Under the pieces are notes generated by a model. That model searched no databases and had not been told where the DNA came from. It worked only from the letters and a program-made list of their open reading frames with translations. A program made the position numbers and the translations under genes. DNA of 54,338 nucleotides. Source: Podaxis mareebaensis (taxonomy: Eukaryota; Basidiomycota; Agaricomycetes; Agaricales; Agaricaceae). The stretch spans positions 1-54,338 of the forward strand of contig JAEUWP010000538.1 of the NCBI GenBank assembly GCA_018524725.1, read 5' to 3'. This document shows, one piece after another, positions 33,830-47,055 of this stretch (within the stretch, counting starts at the first letter, position 1; every line of letters starts with the position of its first letter).

Positions 33830-36800
33830 AACCAAAGGTTCAAACACCTAGAAACAAGCAATGGAGACCAATGACACTAGTCGATTCTGGATGCACACAC
33901 ACTTGCATCGCCAAGAAAGCAGTCAAGGAACAAGAGATACCAATGAAGAAGTTAGAGAAACCATTTGAAGTATACAATGCTGATGGGACTCGCAACAAGG
34001 GACAGAACATCACAGAATACACAGAACTGGAAATGGACATCAACAGACACAAGGAGCAATTAGTGGCAGTCGTCTCACACATCGACTTGGCAGACATATT
34101 CCTGGGACATGATTGGCTAGCACAACACAACCCCAAGGTCAACTGGAATAATGGACAAATCAGATTCACAAGATGCCCACTGGAATGCAAAATCAAGCAT
34201 GAAACCATCGACATACCAAGGCTAAGAAGGAACAGTACATAGGAAGAGAAGATACCAGACAAGATGACAGAAGACGACCTACCAGAATACATCCAAGGCT
34301 ACATGCATCTGTTTAACAAACAGAACTTCGACAAACTACCAGACTACACAGAATGGGACTACAAGATCAACCTTACCGAGGAAAGCCCATGAGAACTACC
34401 AGCCAAGGTATACCCCATGACAGTCAAAGAAAAGGACAAACTCCACAAATTTATCAAAGAAAATCTCACATTGGGAAGAATCTGACCCTTGAAATCCCCC
34501 TATGCATTGCCATGCTTCTTCATCCCAAAGAAAGATGGATCCAAATGATTGGTACAAGACTATCAAAAACTCAACAGTGTCACAATCAAGGACAAGACAC
34601 CATTACCACTAATCAGAGAAATCATCAACAAGCTAAAGGACACTAAATACTTTAACAAGTTGGACATCATCTGGGGATACAACAATGTGTGCATCAAAGA
34701 AGGAGACAAGTGGAAAGTGGCATTCCTAACAAACAAAGGACTATTTGAACCCACCATCATGTTTTTCAGCCTATGCAACTCCCCAGGCACATTCCAGAGA
34801 ATGATGAACACGGTCTTCTGAGAACTACTACAGGAGGGAGTACTGGTCAACTACATGGATGACTTCATCATCCCAGGCAGAACAGAACAAGAGCTCAAAG
34901 AACGAACAATATGATTCCTGAAGATAGCGGACAAGCACAAACTCTACTTCAAATGATCCAAATGTGTATTCAACACAAGGGAGGTACTGATACTAGGGAT
35001 GGTAGTAGGAGATGGAAAGGTCAGGATGGAAGAAGAGAAGGTGGCAGCAGTCAGAAACTGGCCTACCCCAACCACAGCCAAGGATGTTGAGAGCTTCCTA
35101 GGCTTTGCAAATTTCTACCAGTGATTCATCAAGGGTTTCAGTGACATCACAAGGCCACTACACAAGCTGAAAGGAGGTCAACCATGGGAATGGGGAGAAA
35201 CACAGCAAAACACATTTGAAGAACTAAAATGACGCATAACGGAGGAACCAGTATTAGTACTCCCACAAGATGATGGAAAATTCAGAGTGGAAGTCAATGC
35301 ATCAAAATATGCCATCGGAGGAGTCCTATCACAAGAACAAGGAGGAAAATGGCATCCCATTGCATTTCTATCCAGAACACTATCACCAGCAGAATGCAAC
35401 TACAAAATATACAACAGAGAACTCCTCACAATCGTCAAAGCACTAAAGACATGGAGACAATATCTACTCGAAGCAAGAGAACCATTCAAAGTCTGGACCA
35501 ACCACAAGAACCTGGAATATTTCCAATCCCCACAACGAGTAAATGCAAGACAAATGTGATGGCACCTGAAGCTACAAGAATATGACTTTACACTGAAACA
35601 CATACCGGGAAAGATGAATACCAAGGCTGACATCCTATCATGGATCATGCACTTCAACAAAATAGAAGAAGACAAGGAGGTCACAATACTCAAAGATGCA
35701 CTATTCCAACAACAAATCCATCAAGAAGAAACAATCACAGAAGAAGTCATCCTAGGAAGAGGATTATTTGAAGTAAAAGGAGATGAAGAAGTACTGAAAG
35801 ACATCAAAGGAGAAAGAAAAGAAGCAATAGTGGACAAATGGCTGAAAGAAGAACCCAAACAAACATGGGAGTGAGAAGGGATCACATATCAAGATGGAAA
35901 AATCTACATGCTGAACCACAAAGACCTACGGAGCAGGATCATGAAAAGATACCATGACCCACCTGACAGCAGACACCCAGGATCCCACAGAATGATGGAA
36001 CTCATCAAACAAACATACTACTGGCCAGCAATGAAAGCCAATGTCAAGACCTACATACAGGGATGTGACAGCTGTCAAAGAAACAAAGCAATCCAGCAGA
36101 AGAAGGCAGCTCCACTCCACCCCCTTGAAACACCAGAAGAACCATGGCATGAAATCAGTATCAACATGATCAGACCACTTCCAGAGTCAAATGGAGCAGA
36201 CACAATCCTAGTCATCATAGACAGGTTCACCAAGATGATCTGATTGATCACAACAAACATGAACCTCAACTCCATGGGACTAGCAAAGATATACTGGGAC
36301 CACATCTGGAAACTCCATGGAGTTCCATGGAAGATCATCAGTAACAGAGGGCTGCAGTTCATGTCAGCATTCATGAAGAACCTATGCAAAGCAACAGGAA
36401 CGAAGCAAGGATTGTCAACAGCCTATCACCCACAAATGGATGGGCAAACAGAACAAGTCAACCAAGAAGTCGAAACCTTCCTGTGAGCATACATTGACTA
36501 CAACCAAGATGACTGGGCAGAATGGCTGTCCACAGCTGAATTCCAACACAATGACAAGACCCACAGCAGCACAAGGGAAACCCCATTCTTCCTCAATTAT
36601 GGATGACACCCTTGGAAAGGAGACCTCACTATAGAATCACTGACACCATCCATCACAGAGTTTCTCAAAAAACTTACAACATGCTGAGCCCAAGCCAGGG
36701 AACTATTAGAAAGCAAGAGACAAGCCATGACAAAGCACTACAACAAAAGGAGAACAGCAAGCAGGGATTACAAAGAAGGGACCCAGGTGTGGCTCAAAGG

Positions 36801-37233
36801 AACAAACATAATGACAAATTGACTGATGAAGAAGCTTGACCACAAATGCTATGGACCCTTCAAGATACTCAAGAAAGTAGGACCAGGAGCGTACCAGTTG
36901 AAGCTACCAGAAGGATGGGTCATCCATGATGTATTCAATGAGGCATTACTAACACCATACTGACCACTGAAGTTCATGAATCAGCAAGCTGAACCACCAC
37001 CACAACCAGAGCTCATTAATGGGGAAGAAGAATATGAGGTAGAGGAAATCCGAGGACATCACAAGAAAGGCCGAGGGGTGCAGTACCTTGTGCACTGGAA
37101 AGGGTACAGCAACGAGCATGACACATGGATGGCTGAATCAGCACTCGAGAACACTCAGGAGGTATTACAGGATTACCTCCAAAGGTTTCCTGGAGCAAAA
37201 CCTATAAAGAGGGGGGGTAATCAATGGTCATAA
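33817..37233 (+). pseudogene. Element B pol (protease, RT, RNase H, integrase, chromodomain)
   Basis: One frame without frameshifts, interrupted by about 16 TGA and one TAG. Protease LVDSGCTHTCI near 33878; RT FFIPKKDGSK near 34520 and YMDD near 34853; thumb FLGFANFYQ near 35100; RNase H near 35285, where the first catalytic motif reads VNAS in place of TDAS; NHKNLEYFQ near 35500; HHCC finger CDSCQRNK near 36070; integrase core with SINMIRPLPES near 36150 (first catalytic Asp now Asn) and SNRGLQF near 36340 (second Asp now Asn); chromodomain EEEYEVEEIRGHH to WKGYSNEHDTW (37027-37130). TAA at 37231-37233. All three Asp to Asn changes fit CpG loss. Confidence 0.9.
37206..37217 (+). other. Purine tract at the end of element B pol
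   Basis: AAAGAGGGGGGG ends 16 bases before the pol stop. It looks like a polypurine tract but lies about 1 kb before the 3' LTR, on the boundary between pol and the post-pol ORF. A similar tract lies at 5449-5464 in element A. Confidence 0.4.
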
Positions 37234-38213
37234 CATCACAACACCCCAAGCAAACTCTAAATGCAGACATGGATGCAGACCAAAGCACCCAGACATTTGT
37301 CCCCACCACCCCTCCTACTGACACCCTCATCACTGATATTGAACAACAACTCACAAACAACAACCCAACCAAGCAATTTGAAGAACACATACAACTAGCA
37401 TGAGACATCATTCGCCTCTGATGAGTATACACCAAAGTACAAGAAGCAGTCCAACTATTTACTGAAGCAGTCCAAGCCACTATCCCACAAGTGCACAACT
37501 CAGCCAAGGGGTCGGGATGAATCACCCAGATGAACCAGCACATCCACATCATCCTCCATGATGCCAATGAATACCTCATATCCAATACAAGTGACCAGTT
37601 CACAAGCATCCTAGTTATAGTGGCAGAGCAACTCTCTAAGTTGGGTATAACCAACGATGAAGAAAAGGAGAACCTCATATCCTGCCTTGTGGCACTTACC
37701 CAAGGAAAGGACCCCTTCCCTCATGATCACCCAACTCCATGACCTGCCCCACAACGCTATCCCCTGACCAACCCAGAATCAGATGATGAAACCCCCACTG
37801 CTAAAGAAGAGGCCATGCACCTCATCAAGTTCCTCACCCCCAAATGTATGGGACCTGCCAAAGTTGAGAAATGCGAGCCCCTGGTACTGTTCAAGACCTT
37901 GAAGAAAGACAGTGAGAAAGACAAAGAATACTGGAAGAAGATTTTACAGGTCCTAATTGAAGATCACAGCAACACCAGTGCCACCTACCATGGCACCATG
38001 ATCCCTATGTACAGCAGAGGACCTGACCACACACCCTTCTTCATTGCATGGAAGAAGGCCACCAACCAGTTCTTCATTGGCCCCAACAAGAAAGATGTTG
38101 CCCACTACATCATGCACTGACTACGGAGACCCCTGACATTTGAAGACGCCCAGAATTTCCTTGCACATTTCACCTTTCCAGTATGCTGTAACTTACATGG
38201 ACCTTTACATTAG
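37224..38213 (+). pseudogene. Element B post-pol ORF, function unknown
   Basis: ATG 37224 overlaps the pol stop by ten bases (ATGGTCATAA) in another frame. The frame runs 330 codons to TAG 38211-38213, with TGA interruptions near 37401, 37416-37421, 37518, 37740 and 38118. The protein starts Thr/Gln-rich, has a helical middle (QFEEHIQLA; NQHIHIILHDANEYLI; EQLSKLGITNDEEKENLISCLVALTQ) and ends with a folded-looking part (YWKKILQVLIEDH, FFIAWKKATNQFFIGPNKKDVAHYI). No zinc knuckle, signal peptide or membrane segment. It may be a structural or RNA-binding protein by analogy with families C and D, which is inference from position. Confidence 0.65.
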
Positions 38214-38235
38214 TTTCATGTGGTCATGACACCTT

Positions 38236-38245
38236 AGGAGGAGGG
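38236..38245 (+). other. Polypurine tract of element B
   Basis: AGGAGGAGGG lies three bases before the 3' LTR at 38249. Confidence 0.7.
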
Positions 38246-38248
38246 TGA

Positions 38249-38507
38249 TGTTATGGTCTCAGCTATATTTAGTACACACTTACTCAGCACACCATTTCAC
38301 CTTATGTTTCAGCCCCTTATCACACCTTGCCTTAGTCATCCACTGACTCATCTCTCTGTTTCATCTATTCTTAGCTACCCCTCTTACAGTATATAAACCC
38401 TAGGTAGAGCACCTGTATTCCTTACACTTTACCAACTAGTTCTTTCCCTTTGCTCATCCTCAAGTCTTTGCCTAGTTGCAACTTGAGTTCATACAAAGGT
38501 CGTAACA
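38249..38507 (+). repeat. Element B 3' LTR (259 bp)
   Basis: Partner of 10632-10890, about 98 percent identical by eye, followed by TTCTT (38508-38512), the target duplication. TATA box TATATAAA near 38390. Confidence 0.93.
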
Positions 38508-38512
38508 TTCTT

Positions 38513-38667
38513 CTTCCAATACTTCCCCATCTCATCTCAACACCCTTAACACAATCAAGGTTGCTTTTGCCGAAATGACTGCTGAAGACCAGAACAAACT
38601 GGCTAACCATGCAATGGCCAAGATCATTGAAGAAGAACAACAGTCTTTTCTGCAAGGACCAGAGTAG
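38513..38667 (+). pseudogene. Element C1 gag, 3' end
   Basis: It continues the C1 gag frame from 10631 after removal of B and one TTCTT copy, through SPSHLNTLNTIKVAF and MTAEDQNKLANHAMAKIIEEE to TAG 38665-38667. The pol frame overlaps it one base back from 38643 or earlier, so pol would need a -1 shift, as in B and E. Confidence 0.75.
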
Positions 38668-41600
38668 AGGCAACACCTCTGAGTCCCCCAACACTTTCAA
38701 ATTCTAGTATGGACTTTGAACCCCCTTTTGATATACAGAACCATTATGACTCTTGTTGGACTGCTCAGAAATATCTCACTCATAAAATACAGAGTAGAAA
38801 GCTGTCTAGAGAAACCCCTGTACCAGCTACAGCTTTGAACTCAGAACAGACTTCGACTACCCACCTTTCTACCAATCTGATGATAGCTGAAATTTGCTTG
38901 TCAGCATTGACCAACAACAAGTCCCTGTATATCCTGGCCATACTAAAGAATCTGAATTCTTCCACAGTTGCCACTATTTATCTGCTACTCGATAGCGTGC
39001 ACAAGGAGACTTCATCTCTCCCTTGACTGTTCAACAGCTTGGGTTAAGAACGATACCCTTGAACAGACCCATACCAGTAAGAAACATCAATGGTACTATG
39101 AATGTAGGCCATGCCATTACTGCACAAGCAGAATTGCAGCTACACATAGATAATTGTGATGTAGATGTTACTTGCTACATTGCAGAAATTGGAGAGCAAC
39201 CAATGATCATTGGCCTCCCATTTCTCAAAAAACACAATCCCGACATTGACTGGATGAAACATACCTTTTGATGGCAAACCAGGAGATCTAAGATCCCTGC
39301 TATAAATATTGATAACATGGATACCAGAAACAAGATCCAGATTGATCATATCCAGCTAGCCAAAAAGGCAACTGAGAATGTTCCACACTCCATCTGCAGA
39401 AAAGCTAGACTTGATTATGAAGCTCAGCTTGACCTAGTGCATGCCACTCTAGAGATCAATACCAAGATCTCAGAAGCACAGAAGTCCTATCAGGCATATC
39501 ATGGCTCAAAGAAGTCTGTGGATCTGAAGGACATCGTCCCAAAGCATTATTGGGATTACTTAAACCTATTCAGTGAAAAGGAATTGGAAAGATATCCTCC
39601 TTCATGACCATATGATCACAAGATCAATTTGAAACCAGACTTTTAACCCGAAGCAGCTAAATTGTACTGCTTAATGGACAATGAACTGTTAGAGTTAAAG
39701 CAATTCTTAGATGATAACCAATGAAAAGGCTACATCAGGAAGTCTGAAAGCCCACAAGCTGCACCCTTCTTCTTCATATAGAAGAAAGATGGAAAGCTGT
39801 GACCCATTCAGGATTACAGACATTTGAACTGGTTCACAGTGAAGAATGCATATCCTATTCCTTCTATCTCTGGAATACTTGATCGCCTCAAAGGTGCCAA
39901 GTATTTCACCACTCTTGATATCCATGCAGGATATAACAATATCTGCATCTGAGAAGATGACCAATGGAAAGGCACCTTCCAAACCCCTTTCAGTCTTTTT
40001 GAACCAAACATCATGTTCTTTGGAATGACTAACAGTCCAGCCACATTCCAAGCAATGATGGACCATATCTTTTGCGACCTGATAGACAAGCCTGGATGCA
40101 CTGCAGTCATTGTCTACATGGATGATATTCTTATTTTCTCCAATGACCTCTCTTCTTTGTGAAAAGAAACTCATGAAGTTCTGAAGAGGCTAAGAGAGAA
40201 TGATCTCTATGTCAAACCTGAGAAGTGTAAATTTGAACAGACATCTGTTGAATATCTCAGGATGAACATTTCTCATAATCAGATCAGGATGTCAAAAGAC
40301 AAACTGGCTGGTATTAAAGATTGGCCTAGACCAAAATGTGTCTGAGATGTATGGAAATTTATCAGCTTCGCTAACTTTTATAGGAAATTCATACACCACT
40401 ATTCCCACCTATGCACCCCTCTCAACGCACTCCTCTGAAAGAACCAGAACTTTGAATGGAATGATGCTGCAGAGCAAGCCTTCACAGCCTTAAGGAAAAC
40501 CTTCCAGAGAGAACCCCTCCTTCACACACCAGATACATCCAGACTGTTCATCATTGAGACTGATGCCTCCAATTACACCACTGGTGGAGTACTTATCCAG
40601 AAAGATGACAACAGAAATGAACATCCATGTGCATTCCGATCAAAGTCATTAACCCCAACAGAGTGAAACTACACCACACCTGATAAAGAACTCCTGGCAA
40701 TCAAGCAAGCCTTCAATGAATGGCACCACTACCTACATTCTGCTCCCTACAAAATCAAAGTTTGATTGGATCATGACAACCTCCAACACTGGCAAGATGC
40801 CAGAAAACTATCAAAATGACATGTATGAACCTGGGTTGAATTGCAGGAATACAAGTTCTGCATCAAACACTATCCAGGCAAGACAATACCAGTTGCTGAT
40901 GCACTCTCTAGATGACCAGACCACAAAGTCGACAAGTCAAAAGAGAACCTCAACAGAGTCCTCCTTCCAAAGGAACTCTTTGTCAATGCTATCACATCAG
41001 ACAATACACCACCTTCATCACCACCACTCCAAACTACATCACAATCACTCCCCACATCACAGCCATTGTTAGATGAAAAGCATGAGATTCTCATGAGACA
41101 TCACGATCATCACTCCACAGGACATCCAGGCATTGATGAAACAATTCGCCAAGTCTGCACAGAAACTGATTGGCCAGGCCTTTGAGACTTCATTCGAAAT
41201 TACATTACAGGCTGCCATATCTGTCGACAGTTTAATATTGACAGAAGACCCAATCACCCTTCTGTTCACCCCCTAGAACCATCACCATCATTATGACCCT
41301 TCACAGATGTGTCCATGGACCTTGTCACAGGTCTACCTGAGACCACCAAAGGCTATAATGCTATATTGTCTGTGGTGGACCACAGACTTACAAAGGGGAT
41401 ACTAGTACTACTGACTATGAAAACAGTGACCTTTGAAGACATAGCCACCCTGCTTACAAAGCACTTCTATCCATGCTATGGAATTCCCACCTCAATCATA
41501 GCAGATTGAGATCCACAATGGGCAGGAAAAGCTGCTAAAGCATTTTATTCTGCCCTAGGAATCAATTTACAACTATCCACTGCCTACCACCCTCAATCTG

Positions 41601-42400
41601 ATGGAGCCACAGAACACTCACATCAAGAACTCAAAGTATACCTTTTGAAGTATTGCTACAAAGATCCCAAGTTATGGGCTGATAAACTATCACACTTTGA
41701 ATACAAGTATAACTCAACCATGCATGCCGGAAACAAGAAGACACCATTTGAGCTTCTCTACAGATACAATCCTCCTTCCATTCCTGAACTCCTCATCTGA
41801 ACCAATGCCCCTGCATTGAATGAATGACTATTTGATATAGATCAATCCTGACACAATGCTGTAGAAGTCATGAAGGAAAACACTAAATGAATGATCACCT
41901 GAAGAACACCTTGAACCAAGACATATGAGACAGGCAACAAAGTTTGGTTAGATGCTAGGAACCTTCCACTACAAGAGCACAAAGCGAAGATTTGTCCTAG
42001 GAGATATGGCCCTTTTACTGTCAAGAAATGAAAAGGACCACTGGCATATGAACTTGCCCTACCTACTGCATGGAAACTCCACCCCACATTCCATGTCTCT
42101 CTCTTGAAACAATACAAGAAGAATGATCAGAATATCTCTGAACCTGAACCTTCTCAACCAGAATTAATAGATGGAGAAGAAGAGTACAAAATTGAATCTA
42201 TTATTAACCACAGAATTTGCTGAAGCTGAACTACCTATCTCATCCACTGGAAAGGTTATCTGAATTCAGACAACACTTGGGAAGACAAAGAGAACTTGAC
42301 AAGAAACACTTCAAGAATCTTGGTAGAATATAAGAAGAGACATTTCATTCCCCCATTTCAGAAACTCCCTGCCTCCAAACCTACTCATGTCAAATGCTAG
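38643..42400 (+). pseudogene. Element C1 pol (protease, RT, RNase H, integrase, chromodomain)
   Basis: Protease region 38709-39270: the active-site stretch LLLDS is followed by a one-base deletion, so the DSG motif is broken near 38995 and the frame moves by one for the rest of pol. RT PYPIPSISGIL-type region near 39850, YMDD near 40115 (VYMDDILIFS); RNase H ETDASNY near 40557; zinc finger CHICRQFN near 41215; integrase core MDLVTGLPETT near 41313 and AD followed by TGA near 41505; chromodomain-like end (DGEEEYKIESIIN, WKGYLNSDNTW) 42170-42285. More than 30 internal stops, almost all TGA at Arg positions. TAG at 42398-42400 overlaps the next ORF. Confidence 0.88.
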
Positions 42401-44024
42401 TTCCTTCTCTGTCAATGATTATGCTGCCATCAAGCCAGTGACATCCAGACAGGAAAGCTTCACAGAGCTCCTCCATGGAGACTCTCCGACCAGAGGATCT
42501 GATGGCGACTATGTTGCAATGTCTCCCTCAGACCACCTTGAGTTCACTACCATCCAGAGTGAACCATCCCCAATCACTAGTACCAACCCATTCCACCAAC
42601 ATATGTACCATCATCCAGCATCTATGACACCTACCTCCAATCCACTGCATGCCAGTCTTCCAAACCATACAATGAGTATTCTGGAAGATGAAAACTATGA
42701 GAATTTCCTTCAACAAGCCCTTGCCACCACTCCCCAGAGGAACCCAGATAGTAATCCACTGGGACAACACCATTGAGTGCTGGACCCATGAGCATCTGGA
42801 ACTCTATCCAATATCCCCAATCCATATAACCCCTCAAGTAATATCTACCAGACTGCTACCTCCCTCACCCAGGCCACTGGTTATCCAAGTGCAGCTGATG
42901 TACTCGCAGACCTGAGAAGCTGGAACCCACCAGCTCCAGAACCAGGAGATGAGTTATGGTTTAATTTCCAAGATGCAGCCACTCGAGCAGCATGACCCCT
43001 CTATAACATTACCTCACAGTATCAAACCCAGCATCAGGTCCAATATGTGAAGAACCTCGCCAGACAGGCATATACCTTTCTCACTGCTGCCTTGACTGCA
43101 GAGACCCCCACCTTTGTCACCTCACTCCAACAACAGTATGGAAGCAAGCATGCCATGGCACATTCTTCCTCCTCAAACCCCTCCACCTCCACTCACACCC
43201 AATGCACAGAGATGGATCAAGTATCTCAGTCTCGAGAGTCCAGTACAACAGATACTGGAAGCCAAACATGAGTTACACCAGAGAACTATCCCTGGCAGTA
43301 CCAATGAGATCAAGGAATCCTTATTGCTGAGGGAAGAGCTTACTCCCATTGAACATGAACAGATCCCTTCATCCCAGAAACCCTTCAGTCTCAAACTAAA
43401 GCTTCAGTTGAACAGAAGCCTGACATCACCACCTACCCAAACTTACCAACCCTTGTAAATGTCTTGACCCTACAAGGAGAGTTGAACCCCCTTTCAAAGT
43501 ATCCCAACTGGGAACAACATATCCAATGACACACTCTTCCTCTCACCATCACAAAACTCCTTCCTCCCAATCTCCTCAAAGTGTATGTGCAAGGCTGTTG
43601 GCTCTGTCTAGGAGTAGGGCATATTGCCTCTGACTGTCCCAATCATATGTGCTGGTTCTGCCAAGGATGAAATCACCACTCTTGGTAGTGTATTCAATGT
43701 CCTCAGACTCCCATCATCCTGTCTCGTTATCAATCTCCCATCAATGGCCCTACATATGAAGAAGCCAAGAAGTGTGTCTGGTTTCTCACCAATGCTCTAA
43801 CTCTTGGCCAGAGAGGACACCAGAACATGTTGTACAAAGACACCTTCACTCTTATTCCTTGACCCATTCCTTGTGATTGCAGAGCGCTAGAGAATACCAC
43901 TACTGAGTATACCTTTAACCCCATCACAAAACAGATGGAAGGATGCCATGTCACTACAAACAATGTCCCCATCCAGAATCAGTCGAAATGACACCTCACT
44001 GAGGTTGACACCTGTTATAGGTAG
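42387..44024 (+). pseudogene. Element C1 post-pol ORF with two zinc knuckles
   Basis: ATG 42387 overlaps the end of pol by 14 bases in a different frame. The frame runs about 546 codons to TAG 44022-44024, with TGA interruptions. N-terminus Ser/Thr/Pro-rich (MSNASSFSVNDYAAI), a middle with helical sections (YVKNLARQAYTFLTAALTAE) and near the end two CCHC knuckles, CWLCLGVGHIASDC and a second one in which two positions have turned to stops. The copy in C2 (47042-48676) has both knuckles complete. The conserved reading frame in two copies with different damage argues that it was a real protein. Role: probably nucleic-acid binding, perhaps a second nucleocapsid. Confidence 0.75.
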
Positions 44025-44058
44025 ATTGATCTGGAGTTCAATCATACAAAGGGGATGA

Positions 44059-44714
44059 TGTTACACTCCTCTTGTTTCCATCACCATTCATATTCTCCTC
44101 TCATCTTCATCTTCCCATTTCTTCATCTCCAACCATCATTCTGCCTCTTGGAGTCCAAACAATTCTGCCTTGCCTTAACTTCTGTCTCAACCCTCAGTCT
44201 TATCCTGGATCTTCCAAAGTCACATTATGTTTAGTACTTGGATTCAGTGATACCTTGTATAACAATAGTCCGCCTTCTGTAGATCTCATCTTGTCTCAGG
44301 CTCAGTCTACTGTACTTAGAGTACTGAGGTAACTACGAAGATTCTCATTTAGGACATGTAGAGTAGCAATTGCCCTCGTATTTAGATAGCTTGTAAAGTA
44401 AGTAGAACTTAGCTTTATGATCATTTGTACATAGTGTGAGAATAGTGAGGACTGTCTTCCGCTTTATCTTCTTGCTGTGTGAGAGCTCTACCTGCCTCGA
44501 CAGGATAACTGGCATAACAACTAAACCTATGGAGTAGCCTGTGACCTTACAAGTTGTATCTCTCCCTAGGCAGTCCCTGCGAGATTTCCAACCAGCCTCT
44601 AGTTCTCTCAGGAGAATGGACAGGCATTCTGCTTCAGGAACTTAATAGTGTTGGGTTGTCTTAGGACAGTATCTCTCCACACTGAGATGACATCCATACC
44701 GTCTCTACATAACA
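44059..44714 (+). repeat. Element C1 3' LTR (656 bp)
   Basis: It starts TGTTACACTCC right after a purine tract (AAAGGGGATGA) and ends CTACATAACA. It is similar along its whole length to 48711-49375. The next base is already pol sequence of C2. Confidence 0.88.
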
Positions 44715-47055
44715 GATGGACCATATCTTTTGTGACCTGATAGACAAGCCCAGATGCACTGCAGTCATTGTCTACATGGATGATATCCTTATTTTCTCTG
44801 ATGACCTCTCTTCCTTGTGAAAAGAAACTCATGAAGTTCTGAAGAGGCTAAGAGAGAATGATCTCTATGTCAAACCCAAGAAGTGTAAATTTGAACAGAC
44901 ATCTGTTGAATATCTCAGGATGAACATCTCTCATAATCAAATCAGGATGTCGAAAGACAAACTGGCTGGTATCAAAGATTGGCCTAGACCAAAATGTGTC
45001 CGAGATATACAGAAATTCTTAGGCTTCACTAACTTTTATAGGAAATTCATACATCACTATTCCCACCTATGTGCCCCTCTCAATGCACTCCTCAGAAAGA
45101 ACCAGAACTTCAAATGGAACAATGCTGCAGAGCAAGCCTTCACAACCTTGAAGGAGACCTTCCAGAGAGAACCCCTCCTTCACACACCAGATATGTCCAG
45201 ACCCTTCATCATTGAGACTGACACTTCTGATTATGCCACTGGTGGAGTACTTATCCAAAAAGATGACAATGGAAATGAACACCCTTGTGCATTCTGATCA
45301 AAGTCATTAACCCCAACAGAGTGAAACTATGCCACTCCCAATAAGGAACTCCTGGCAATCAAGCAAGCCTTCAATGAATGGCACCACTACCTACATTCCA
45401 CTCCCTATGAAATCAAAGTTCAATCGGATCATGACAACCTCTGACACTGGCAAGACACCAGAAAAATATTGAAATGACATGTATGAACCTGGGTTGAATT
45501 GCAGGAATACAAGTTCCACATCAAACACTATCCAGGCAAGGCAATACCAGTTGCTGATGCACTCTCTAGATGACCAGACCATGAAGTTGACAAGTCAAAA
45601 GAGAACCTCGACAGAGTCCTTCTTCCAAAAGAACTCTTTGTCAATGCTATCACATCAGATGACACACCACCTTCATTATCACCTCAGACTACATCACAAT
45701 CACTTCCCACATTACAACCATCATTAGATGAAAAACACAAGATCCTTGCAAGACACCATGATCATCACTCTGCAGGACATCCAGGCATTGATGAAACAAT
45801 TCACCAAGTCTGCACAGAAACTGATTGGCCAGGCCTTTGAGACTTTGTCCAAAATTACATTACAGGCTGCCATATCTGTCAACAATTTAATATTGACAGA
45901 AGACCCAATCACCCTTCCCTTCACCCCTTGGAACCATCACCATCATTATGTCCCTTTGCAGACATGTCCATGGACCTTGTTACGGGTCTACCTGAGACCA
46001 CTGAGGGCTATGATGCCATATTGTCCATGGTGGACCATGGACCTACAAAGGGGATACTAGTACTACTGACTATGAAAATGGCAACCTTCAAAGACATAGC
46101 CACTCTGCTTACAAAGCACTTCTATCCATGCTATGGAATTCCCACTTCAATTGTAGCAGATTGAGATCTGCGATGGGCAGGAAAGGCCACTAAAGCATTT
46201 TATTCCACCCTAGGAATCAATTTATGACTATCCACCACCTACCACCCTCAATCTGATGGAGTGACAGAACACTCACATCAAGAACTAGAAGTATACCTTT
46301 TGAAATATTGCTATAAGGACCCCAAGTCATGGGCTGACAAATTATCACATTTCAAATACAAGTATAACTCAACTACACATGCTGGAAATGAGAAGACACC
46401 ATTCAAACTTCTCTACAGATACAATCCTCCTCCCATTCCCAAACCCCTCATCTGAACCAATGCCCCTGCATCGAATGAATGACTATTTGATATAGATCAA
46501 TCCTGACACAATGCTGCAGAAGTCATGAAGGAAAATGCTAAACAAATGATCACCTGACCAGTGCCTTGAACAGAGACATATGAAACAGGCAACAAAGTTT
46601 GGTTAGATGCTAGGAACCTCCCATTACAAAAACAGAAAGTGAAGATTCATCCTAGGAGATATGGCCCCTTTACTGTCAAGAAACAAAAAGGACCACTTGC
46701 ATATGAACTTGCCCTACCTACTGCATGGAAGCTCCATCCCACATTCCATGTCTCTCTCTTGAAACAATACAAGAAGACTGACCAGAATATCTCTGAACCT
46801 GAACCTTCTCAACTGGAATTAATAGACAGAGAAGAAGAATATGAAGTCAAATCTATTATTAATCACAGAATTTGCCAAAGCTGAACTGCCTATCTCATCC
46901 ACTCCAAAGGTTATCTGAACTCAGACAACACTTGGGAAGACAAAGAAAACTTGACAAGAAATGCTTTGAAAATCTTGGTAGAATATAAAAAGAGACATTT
47001 CATTCCCCCATTCCAAAAGTCTACCACCTCTAAACTTACTCATGTCAAATGCTAG
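44715..47055 (+). pseudogene. Element C2 pol, from RT to chromodomain
   Basis: It opens with the end of the RT palm including YMDD near 44772, then thumb (KFLGFTNFYRKFIHHY near 45012), RNase H (ETDTSDYATGGVL near 45218), zinc finger (CHICQQFN near 45880), integrase (MDLVTGLPETT near 45965; AD then TGA near 46160) and a chromodomain-like end (EEEYEVKSIINHR near 46831). Fewer internal stops than C1 but at many of the same Arg positions. TAG at 47053-47055. Confidence 0.86.
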
